Below are positions 1 to 8,300 of a stretch of 12,075 nucleotides of DNA, piece after piece; positions within the stretch are counted from its first letter, which is position 1; each line of letters begins with the position of its first letter. The notes under the pieces are model-generated. The model made no database searches, was not told the DNA's origin, and saw only the letters and a list, made by a program, of their open reading frames with translations. Source of the DNA: Gymnopilus junonius. Lineage: Eukaryota; Basidiomycota; Agaricomycetes; Agaricales; Galerinaceae. The translations under genes were made by a program, and so were the position numbers. The DNA lies in NCBI GenBank assembly GCA_015501075.1, contig JADNYJ010000827.1, positions 1 through 12,075 of the forward strand, written 5' to 3'.

Positions 1-390
1 GGTACTTAAAGAGAATTACTTAGATATAGCTTTTAATCGGCATTTGATCTTCGTTAAAGCTGGGTAAATTTTATTGTAGGCCATGTCAGCATCAATCGTT
101 GAATTAGTTGTGAGTTGTAAGGAAAGATCCTCCTCACAAGGGGTTGCATAACGCGTCAAATTAAGGCGCGTCGCGATATCCAAAAATAGATTGGACGCGA
201 TGTTTGGTAAGGACACAAGCAGTAAACACGGCGGCATTGACATTTGCTTGATCTCAACAACGTCCTTCACAACCACCACACAGACCCAATCATTATGGCC
301 TTTGTATCTCAGAACTAGGCCCCCCAAAAGGATTCCATCCAATATCGAACACAAAAGTCTACCTTCCAAACCCTCTTTCATCCTACAATT
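1..390. other. Left-edge region without an assignable gene
   Basis: I cannot name a gene here. The - strand is open from 393 down to a stop at 16 (125 codons from the first Met), ending in a lysine-rich tail. Near its C-terminus it reads LQLTTNSTI and then AYNKIYPALTKI. This is faintly like the end of the tRNA-splicing endonuclease subunit Sen15 family (a TTxxSxIxYYK-like stretch), but the match is too weak to call. On the + strand the frame is open from 191 into the PIG-X gene, but residues before about 392 show no family resemblance. The 5' end of PIG-X, and any divergent neighbour, must lie in this stretch. Confidence 0.3.
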
Positions 391-391
391 C

Positions 392-1101
392 ATGTTCCTT
401 ACACTGCATTACACATTGCCACCGCTTGTCTTCGTAGATACACACGAGCTGGCACAAAGAGATTCGTCCTACAGTTTTAGGCATTGGGGAAGTAGGGACC
501 TGGAGCGACGGCTCATGCTTTCCGGATGAAAATTCTGAATTGCTGCTTGATGTTCGATTCCTGGCGGAAGAAGTCGGCCATTCGAAGACCGCAGCAGGGA
601 AAGGAGAAGGGACTACTATAGATGTCGAGGTGCCCATGCACTTGCGTTATGGCAAACCGAGAGCTCCTGCTAGTTCTGAAGAAGGAAAAACAGGGCCATA
701 TGAAGAAGTGCATGTTGATTGGCCAAAGGCGTTCCTCAAGTGCTCGTCCCCTCGTACGTTCATGATTCCCCTCTAATGATTGGATAAGTTGGACTGACTG
801 ACGGATTACGTTGAAAGTTTATGACCATGCATCTATTCCTTTACCGCAACGCATTCTATTGGCTCTTCCTAGCTTGAACTCAGAGAAAGACAGCGTCTTC
901 ACTGCTATTCCACCACATGTTGATTTCTCCTCGAAAACGAGTTCTTTACTTTTCTTGCCTGTTGGAAATCCAAAAGACATCGCGATCGTCGAGGGCGTAA
1001 CTGTTGTAACAATGCTTGTCTGCTTCATATTCCTATTGCGGACGTCACGCAGAACGGCAGTACGTCTCACTAGGAATTCAACGCGTCCCAAGACTGCTTA
1101 A
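392..1101 (+). CDS. PIG-X / Pbn1-type GPI mannosyltransferase subunit (frame-disrupted)
   Basis: Probable PIG-X homologue. In this family the protein is the ER-lumenal, single-pass partner that stabilises the PIG-M/Gpi14 mannosyltransferase, which adds the first mannose to GPI anchors. The sequence shows the N-terminal motif LHYTLPPLVFVD followed by a RHWGSRDLER segment (400-510). It then shows VEVPMHLRYGKP (626-661) and WPKAFLKC (720-743), the family's P-x-HxRY and lumenal C elements. A 64-nt intron (754-817, gtacgt..aaag) joins SSP to LYDHASIPLP. The second exon ends with FLPVGNPKDI, one membrane helix (about 985-1040) and a basic tail, stop 1099-1101. Two shifts near 509 and 521 separate the first frame from the second; adding one base at each gives the usual ER-P-x-HA-x-PDE path. 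The start is uncertain: Met 392 gives a protein somewhat short for the family, and the true start may be upstream. Confidence 0.78.
754..817 (+). other. Intron in PIG-X homologue
   Basis: The donor gtacgt at 754 and acceptor gaaag at 813-817 remove 64 nt that carry stops in the reading frame. Joining the exons gives a Leu codon and continues into YDHASIPLPQR, which matches the family. Confidence 0.75.
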
Positions 1102-1229
1102 ACGCACTGGAAACTTAATAACGCAGTTGGCTTCTACGCCAATGGGAAAACTTAAATTTCCTCCATCAATTAAGAATACAATCCTCATCGCATCCAATCA
1201 CAACCACGATGAAGAACCAATGCCCCAGC

Positions 1230-3681
1230 TTACGCGCTCTTACTCTTATAAAGCAGCACGTACGCACTCGAATCTTCGCCACCCCCTTCCAGAGTAGCCA
1301 GCTTCTCCTGAGGGAAGTCTGACACTTTCTCATCGTCAAACTTGTACCAGCCCTCATCGCCCTCAATTTCGTCGATTTCAGCAGTGGTCATTTCCGATTC
1401 GCCAGAATGCAGGCTGGCGATGACGCTTTGAATGCGCGTCGCGATGTCACCATTAGCCTCTTTGTTTTTGATCTTGTAGGCGTGGAAGACGCTTTTCTTG
1501 ACGAAGCCGATGTAGTGTCCTGCATCAGCGGCAGCACCCTTGTGCGTGACGATGGCTAAAGAACAGAATACAGTGTCAAAAAAGTGGCGAAACAAAATAC
1601 TTAGTAATGTAGTATACTCACCAACAAGCTCGTACAATCCCGTCGCGCTGCACCAACGTCTTTCTTTACTTCCTCAGAGATCAACTCTGCAAGCTCAGCA
1701 GATTCTTTTTTCCTGTAACTTGGCTCGTCCTCAAACTCTGGGGCAGAGGTAACCTTGGCCGCCTCACCCGTCTCAGCACCAGCTTCAGTGGGAGCAGCAA
1801 CAGCAGGAGCAGGAGCATTAGAGCCATCAGTCATTTCCACGTCGCCGCCAGAAGGAGCGGGAGCAGATGAAGGTCCAGCAGCGCCACCAGGTTGCTTCGT
1901 CCTCTTTCTGACCTTGCGCCGCTCAGCACGCTCCTTCTCGAATTCCTTCAGTTTTCGACTAGCTGGAAGCAACTTAGCCTTTAGCTCCTCAGTGACAATG
2001 TCCAGAGCGTCGAATTCCAATGGGAACTTGACTCTTCGCTGTGAATAGAAAATTATTACTTCGTTATATATAATACTTGTAGCGAAGCCTACCATGATCT
2101 TGGCTTTCTTTTGGATATCTTCTCTCCAGTAAAAGCGGACCATGTGCACAGTCAAATAAGTCGGTAGCCTTGACATGCGGGACTTCTGACTATAAATTGC
2201 TTGTCTTCCCAATGAAGGCGACGTTTTTCTCTAGCTTCGTGTCCATGGACTGCAGAAGGGCATTAAGATTTCGGGAAAGCAATGTTGCAAAAGAGGCTTA
2301 CGTTCGTAATTCCAGAAAGCATAAAGTTCGTGTTAATGCTGATATTACAATCAATTTTGAGCACTTGTTCGCTGGAAACGGTAGCAGGCTCTTCAGATGC
2401 TTCGTCGCATGTCAATCTAAAGAAAGATGAATTGTGAAGATATAAGAATGTATATTCACTCACTCCCTACGCACTTCGCCCATCAAAAACTGTTGGATGA
2501 ATCTTGGCCGTCCAGCAACAGCCTCCGCGCCTGTTGCAACACTTCTGCACTGGTATCAAGACCCGGCACATTTCGCAAGCTGTTTAATGGATCGCTGAGT
2601 AGCATTCCTCCGCATCTGTATGACGGGACTGGGTTTAGAATAAGGTTCTGAGAAACTCCGTCAATAACCCACCTTGTTGCGCATACATTGATTTGCCCAT
2701 CAACAAAGCGGGGGCACTCTTTTCACTACGATCCATCTCCGCAAATTGGAGGATTCTCCTGCAGCATTCAATGATTGATCAACAATATCAAGTGTCCAAG
2801 TTAGTTGGCGGACGCACCTGTCGCAGAATCTGTAGGAACTGTAGAGGGGTGATGCTGTCGGTCGTTCGTGCATATTGATATACAAGTCGCGTAAGCTCCA
2901 GGTAATGGTGTTGTTGATTGGAGGGCGGGTCTAAGATGAAATTCGATGAGGTCGTGACAGAAACTAAGCCAAAATGAAAACCGTACGCTGTAGCAAGAGC
3001 TATCTGGAGTTCCGGAACAGCACGAAGTGCTTGCACTGTGGCATTCATGTAACATGTATTCCCTAGACTGTACAATAATAAAACGGGTCAGTCACGGTTG
3101 GAACGAATGATCGTAAAGCCTGGACATACTTCATGAGACCAACAGGTTTGGCAAGCTGATGAAAAGTAACGCATTAATTCATAAGATCAAATGCTCATAA
3201 GTGCCCTGACTTACAGCCTCTGCTAGTTCAGAGTCGTCCATGTCTTTGAACAAATGATGAGCCCGGTGTCCTACGGGAACGACGATGATAATCGCGTACC
3301 TTCTAAGAAGACGATGGGTTTCTCAGGTGCCTTCGGAAGTTCTCCGGCAGCTCCGATCACCGTGAATGTTTGTCCCTACGACGAACTTTGTCAGACGGAA
3401 CTTAATGAGGCATAAGGAAGAAAGGCATACCTCTTTGGGTCCAATTTTCTTCCATGAGGAATCATCCTGTCATAAGCATCAGCAGGTTATTCCTGGACAA
3501 GTTCAAAAATCTCGATGCCGACCTTTAAAATGCCTCCTTTGACCATAACCTTCATGCGATCGGGAGGAACACCTGTGGCATGGTATACAGCGTTCTTGAA
3601 GACGGCGGGAGGGAGATCGGGGTCGAGCTGGACGTTGAAAGTCTTTCCAGCATGCTTAATGTGAACTAGTAACAGAGCCAT
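1230..3681 (-). CDS. UBP6: Proteasome-associated ubiquitin-specific protease USP14/Ubp6 (five apparent frame shifts)
   Basis: Deubiquitinase that binds the 26S proteasome through an N-terminal ubiquitin-like domain and trims ubiquitin from substrates. The first exon (3681-3523) encodes the UBL, starting MALLLVHIKHAGKTF. The Cys box GNTCYMNATVQAL has its catalytic Cys codon at 3054-3052. The QQDAEE segment follows, then RLPTYLTVHMVRF, and the His box DAGHYIGFV with catalytic His at 1517-1515, then WYKFDDEKV. Inferred exons: 3681-3523, 3466-3431, 3375-3300, 3243-3215, 3155-3130, 3067-2982, 2930-2818, 2758-2673, 2615-2464, 2416-2302, 2249-2093, 2038-1622, 1555-1230. About 590 residues, longer than yeast Ubp6 partly because of an Ala/Pro/Gly-rich insert (about 1750-1900). 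Frame changes are needed near 2748, 2590, 2531, 2222 and 1645; the protein around each is well conserved. Family assignment is firm; whether the gene is functional depends on whether those shifts are real. Confidence 0.95.
1556..1621 (-). other. Stop-free 66-nt intron of USP14 just before the His box
   Basis: The donor gtgagt and acceptor tttag bracket 66 nt (a multiple of three) with no stop in frame. Splicing joins YELV directly to AIVTHKG, as in USP14 homologues. Retention would add 22 residues in front of the catalytic His segment. Confidence 0.75.
2931..2981 (-). other. Probable stop-free 51-nt intron of USP14 after the Cys box
   Basis: The segment begins gttttc (a weak donor) and ends cttag, and is 51 nt, in frame and without stops. 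Removing it joins ALATAY to DPPSNQQHHY, which gives the family's expected spacing. Reading through would insert 17 mostly hydrophobic residues. Confidence 0.55.
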
Positions 3682-3862
3682 GGCTGTCTGATTCTGAAAG
3701 GTGGTGGTTGAGGTACAAGGGAATAGACGCGCCTGGGGTTCTGCACTTTTTGATTACGAGTGCATGGGGTACGCGTCACCGTCACGCGGGACCACGCGGG
3801 TCATCTTTAATCGGGGCCAGTTTGGTTCACGTAGTCACGTGCCAGCGGTTCGACTGTGAGTA

Positions 3863-3870
3863 TGACGTCA
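3863..3870. promoter_or_regulatory. Perfect CRE/ATF palindrome TGACGTCA
   Basis: The 8-base palindrome bound by ATF/CREB-type bZIP factors lies 150 nt upstream of the BAP31 start and 182 nt upstream of the USP14 start. Fungal bZIP regulators of ER stress bind related GACGTC cores, which would suit an ER membrane protein gene, but this is inference. Confidence 0.45.
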
Positions 3871-3963
3871 GCATGTAGCGAGGTCAAGATCATCATCGCT
3901 TTCCGTCCTTTCTCGTCCCTTCAACTTCCACGTACACAACAACGCCGCGCAGCACCGTAATTC

Positions 3964-3972
3964 TATATAAAA
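3964..3972 (+). promoter_or_regulatory. TATA-like box of the BAP31 homologue
   Basis: TATATAAAA lies 48 nt before the start codon at 4020. This leaves room for a short 5' leader, which is common in fungi. Confidence 0.55.
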
Positions 3973-4019
3973 CAGCCAAAGTGATTCTACCTAATTACTC
4001 GACCTCCTGAAAACCCAAG

Positions 4020-5012
4020 ATGACGATTTAGTGAGTTGATTCTCCTAGTTCTGGGGGCTCGTGTGCTGAATCCGTTCTTTGCAGTTATTCATTAACATTT
4101 ATGCTGTTGGCCGCAGAGGTTTATATCATCTGGACTCTTAGTTTGGTTGGCAGTCTTACCTTTTCGCTCTAGATGGTCACATTCTGTGGACTCGTGGCGC
4201 CTCTGCCCTATTCCTTCAAGAAGCGCTTGTTTACTTTCCTTTCAGAGTCCAAAGTCGTCGCCAAAATCGCCTATGGGCTGAAGATCTCCTTTATGTATGT
4301 CCGTCCATATAATGATCTTGCGAACGATTCTTATTTTCAAAAGCTTTGTGGCAATCCTCTTCGCCGACGCTCTACAACGCATGTTCCGTGTCACAGCTGA
4401 AGCAGAGATGGCGAAGCAATCAAGGAGCGGCGTAGTGCAGGATATCCGAACAGACACCAGTCTTGCAGCTAGGAAATTCTAGTGCGTTCTACTTCTCCTT
4501 ACTTCTCGGACTCGAATAGAACGGCAGGTCATTAACGTAATGCCGGACAGCGCGCAACGCAATATGTATCTCACCGGCTTCTGTCTCTTCCTCTCCCTGG
4601 TCCTTACTCGCACGTTCTATATCATTCTCGACCTGATTCACACGCAAGAGGAGTACGCGAAGCTCAAGAAAGCTGTATGTACTTCATTGCAGCGTTGCCG
4701 CTTGTTCACTGATTATTGGACATGTTGTTTATTACTTTAGACAACGTCTACATCTCGTGAAAAAGGTGCACAATCAGAAGATCAAGCAAAGGAAATCGCT
4801 GCGTTGAAGAAACAACTGGAAGAGGCAAAAAGCAAAGTTCGCGACTATGGTACGACATTGAGACTTAGCAATCCGCAATCTTGATTGACATTCACTTAAC
4901 TATTGCAGACATCCTCAAAAAGCAAGCAGCTCAAAACAACGACGAGTATAACCGTCTTGCAACCGAATTGAACGAACTGTCTGGAAACAAGTCCAACAAA
5001 CGAGTTGATTAA
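4020..5012 (+). CDS. BAP31/Yet-family ER membrane protein, intact, seven exons
   Basis: Homologue of B-cell receptor-associated protein 31 (yeast Yet1/Yet3), a three-helix ER membrane protein involved in membrane-protein sorting, export and quality control. Exons 4020-4030, 4085-4118, 4173-4294, 4344-4481, 4551-4674, 4741-4849 and 4909-5012 join in phase to 642 nt, 213 residues plus stop, with no frame break. The protein starts MTIYYSLTFMLLAAEMVTF (helix 1) and has the family signature PLPYSFKKRLFTFLSES. Helix 2 follows (AKIAYGLKISFIFVAILFAD), then ALQRMFRVTAEAEMAK and helix 3 (YLTGFCLFLSLVLTRTFYII). LIHTQEEYAKLKK leads into a C-terminal cytosolic coiled coil of about 80 residues. It ends KRVD, a dibasic tail resembling but not matching the KKxx ER-retrieval signal. 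Introns are 49-69 nt. The tiny 11-nt first exon is fixed by the conserved MTIYYSL start. Confidence 0.96.
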
Positions 5013-5388
5013 AGGTTATCATGGTTTATAAGTCTTCACCGCTTGGTATGCCAGTGCTAGTTGTCCTGTAGCTTGTGTTCTGATGTTCTTGATTGCAGCT
5101 TCCTGGGACGTCAATTTCGTATCTTCCTTTTTACTTGGACTACGGCTGTTGTAATCTACTGCCATTATACTATCCTGACGTGCAACTTAAAACTTGGGCC
5201 CAAGCATTTCCTTGGGGCTAGGCTATGATGTCACTATAACACTGTCATGTTTCTCTGACTGGCCACCCGACTCAATGACGGATTAATGACGAAAATACTA
5301 ATATTTTATTTCTTTAACCCAGTATAGGTTGAGATGGGGCCCAATCCCCGCTACAACGAAGAGAAGGACGAGGAGGAATCCAGAAGGC
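5013..5388. other. Tail-to-tail spacer between BAP31 and GH115 genes
   Basis: I see no gene in these 376 nt. They hold the 3' ends of two convergent genes. On the - strand an AATAAA hexamer (tttatt on the + strand, 5305-5310) lies about 80 nt past the GH115 stop and could serve as its poly(A) signal. Confidence 0.5.
5305..5310 (-). terminator. Possible poly(A) signal AATAAA for the GH115 gene
   Basis: The canonical hexamer on the coding strand lies about 80 nt downstream of the stop at 5389, in an AT-rich setting. Fungal poly(A) signals are loose, so this is only a candidate. Confidence 0.35.
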
Positions 5389-8300
5389 CTACATCACAAT
5401 ACTTTCAGGAGGGCCTAGGTAGGAAGCTTGGAGTCCACCAGTGTCTGTCCAAGGACAATTTGAGTTGCAACCCATGGACGATACGAATGACACCCACCGA
5501 TGATTATCTTTTGGATCGCCACAGCGGGCGTGACCATAGAAATCTTGGCAAGCATCAGTCCCTTCTCATCTCTGAAGAAAGCGACTATTCCTCACCTTTA
5601 AGGTATGGGCACCAGGGTTAACGCCTGCGAAATTCGTCGGCGTCGAGATGATATTATTCGCGACCCATCCATTTACCCCGTCCCAGCCATTGGGCAATCC
5701 TCCTGGCACTTCGGTTCCAATAGGCACAACTGTCACAGGCGGCAGAGAATCAATTTGGATGGAGTACGAGAGTGGATTTTGCTCAGTGTTTGAGTTGAGT
5801 GCGGTGGTCAGGAGGACGTAGGCAGTTACGCTGCCGTTGCCTGACTTGGAGTCGAAGGTAAAGAAATCATACTCCCTGCGTGTTCACAGTTAGAAACGAA
5901 GTGAAGTATAGGGTATATCCAAGACTTACAAGGTCGGCCCAGCACCAGCAGAGAAAGTGGTATCCTCAAGGGGCAATGGAGTGATAGCAGACAAAGTGCG
6001 ACCAAGCCCGGGTATCTCAGTCCAAGAAATATCTTGCACTACCGTTTTCCTCGTTGCATGCGCTGCTTCAATGGAGACTACACCAGTACCCTCGACGAAA
6101 CCTGGACCAAATTCTTAGTCATTTTTAAACCACGACTTGAAGTAAAGCCTGCCTTTAAATCCACTTGAAGGAGTATTCTTCGTCGCGACGAAAACCACAG
6201 ATATTTGCTCTGGCCCAAGCGGGAACTCACCCGTGCAGAGGCACTGAAGCTAATCTGGGCAAATCTATTCCCAGCGCTCAACTTGCTCCAGTCAACGTTG
6301 AAGAATACCCGTTGTTCGGGCGAGTTGGGAGAAATAGATCCCTTGGAAGGCGAGAATTGCAGCCAAGTCACATTGCTGGAAACAGAGAAGGTGAATGGAG
6401 CAGGACCCCCTGCACCAACGTCGACATAGCGGTTGGCGATTGGAGAGAAGTTATCGAGAGTGAGAGTGGGAGGTCCACAATTGTATCCCGCTGAACACTG
6501 ATTAGGGTTGTCTCCGGGCCTGGTGGTATAATCAGGGTAGATTTCATAAACTTACTGTGGACTTACCAAGCGCCTAGTGTACCTTCAGGTGCGATCCTCA
6601 TTACCCCAGGCAATGCTTGCTTCTTAGATTGGACGCGTGTAACCGATGGCATACTGTAAAAAATTTTGGTGTTCACTTCATATTATTTTTCTGAATGGCA
6701 ACGCAGACATACGTGTTTGTCATTGGTTGTTGCCAGTAAAAATATCCAAGGTCTGTGAATTGGGTCAGCTCTGGCGTTGAGCAGAAAGATAAATTGGTGC
6801 TGACGAGTTTGGTCCATCATACTAAATGGTTTAAACTGTTGAATCTCCATGTGCCACGAAAGATGAAATAAACGCACTGATCCCATTTACCTGGAGAAAG
6901 GAGACGATATTACCTTCAATGTCTTCAGATTTCATGCGAAAAAACTGGCGAATGCATACCATTTAGAATTGTGTGGTATTCTTGTTCGAAATTGAAGTCA
7001 TTTTCAAATAGTTGTTGGGTTGTCTCAGCGAGTTGATTCGTGCTCAACTTCGGGGTGAAGTCAGCCAGATATACATTCTATAGAAATGACCTGACATACG
7101 AATGCTTGAGAAGCGCGCAGGCCGTTCTTGGCTGCAGTGACATACTTATATTCCTAATGCATCAGCGGCACATGGTGGAAAATGTGAGGTACGCACCATT
7201 TGGTTAAGATTGCCGGCAAGAACAGGATGATGAACGAGCTGGAAGAAAGCGGATTGCATGTCTTTTGACAAACTGTTATAAATCGCAGTGGAAGCTGTTT
7301 CGAGGTCTGTCCATTCCGCCACTAGTGTGTCAGCCCTACGGAAAATAAAATGTCAACGCTACCAAGACTCATCCCATAGCATAATTTCAACCCACTCTCG
7401 GTAATTTATCACGCTGTAGGTCGTCACATCGACCAGCTCTGGCTTCCTTCTTCGAATTGAACCTTGTCAGGTTGCCAACAATACTTGTCACCAAGCTGCA
7501 TGATCAGAAGTCAAGTCGAACTCGCGAGTCGCCCATTGGTTCACAAACGAGTGAAGATTGTCTTGGGTCCAGATAGTCGAGTTCCAAGCGTAGGTCAGGA
7601 AGAACTCTATTTCTCTTTCGTACGGCTTGAGATCTCCAACGTTGAGGACCCAAAGTCTGTCGGCTTGGCGTTGAATGGCCAAAGACAGTTGTTGATAAAC
7701 CTGAATAGCAAGGAGCCCACCCATCAGAGAAAGTCCAGAAAATTTAGGGCTACAAACACCTTTTCAATTTGAGTGCTCTTTGAAATAATTTAATCAGTGA
7801 CAAGAAGGAAGACTGGAAAATCATGCAATTACCGTGATCCATTTGAAGTCCCTAGGACTTCCGACCTGAAGGATTGTTAGCATAAAAGTAGTTCCAATAT
7901 AGCCTGAAAATAGTTACGCACATAGTCCACCTAAAAGATATGTTAAATTGAGCTACAGCATGAAGAAAATGCACCAAGAAAAGCTACTTACATGGTAATA
8001 AACGCCTGCACCTCCTGTCCTGTTTCTTTCTGAAGCTGTCGGGAAACGACGGATGTTACCCCAGCTGCATGGCGTTAGCGATCCTGTCGTAGCTAAAGGA
8101 CCAAAAACCTACTTGTCGTCTGTCCAAAGTAGTGTGATATAATCCGCCACTGTCATACCGTCATCGTAATAGCCTTCTACTTCTTTGTCTGCGAGAACAC
8201 CATTAACAACACTCCTTTTTCGAAATCGAGTTCGAAAGTGACGCACACAAACACCAAATTTGAGGTAGCTCAGATACGTCCGTGGAATTATATACGCTTT

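Larger units (their letters stand above)
3682..4019. promoter_or_regulatory. Divergent promoter region between USP14 and BAP31 homologues
   Basis: These 338 nt separate the two divergent start codons, so both promoters must share them. Visible elements are: an ACGCGT box at 3771-3776 (MluI-cell-cycle-box type), two CACGCGGG copies at 3783-3790 and 3793-3800, an E-box CACGTG at 3836-3841, a perfect CRE/ATF palindrome TGACGTCA at 3863-3870, and a TATA-like box at 3964-3972. Motif function is inferred from general eukaryotic knowledge; only the presence of the strings is seen. I see no Rpn4-type proteasome element (GGTGGCAAA). Confidence 0.6.

Noticed and set aside
540..776. Separate small + strand gene starting at 540
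   Set aside because: It is the continuation of the PIG-X homologue in a shifted frame (VEVPMHLRY and the lumenal C motif), not a gene of its own.
819..1091. Open - strand frame of 90 codons
   Set aside because: It lies antisense to the PIG-X second exon, whose membrane helix and FLPVGNP motif are clearly coding on the + strand.
5334..5793. Two + strand open frames
   Set aside because: They mirror the well-conserved GH115 C-terminal exons on the - strand.
6210..6230. A 21-nt segment with gtgagt and cag ends that could be a micro-intron
   Set aside because: It is too short for a fungal intron, and removing it does not restore the family frame. A one-base frame change explains it better.
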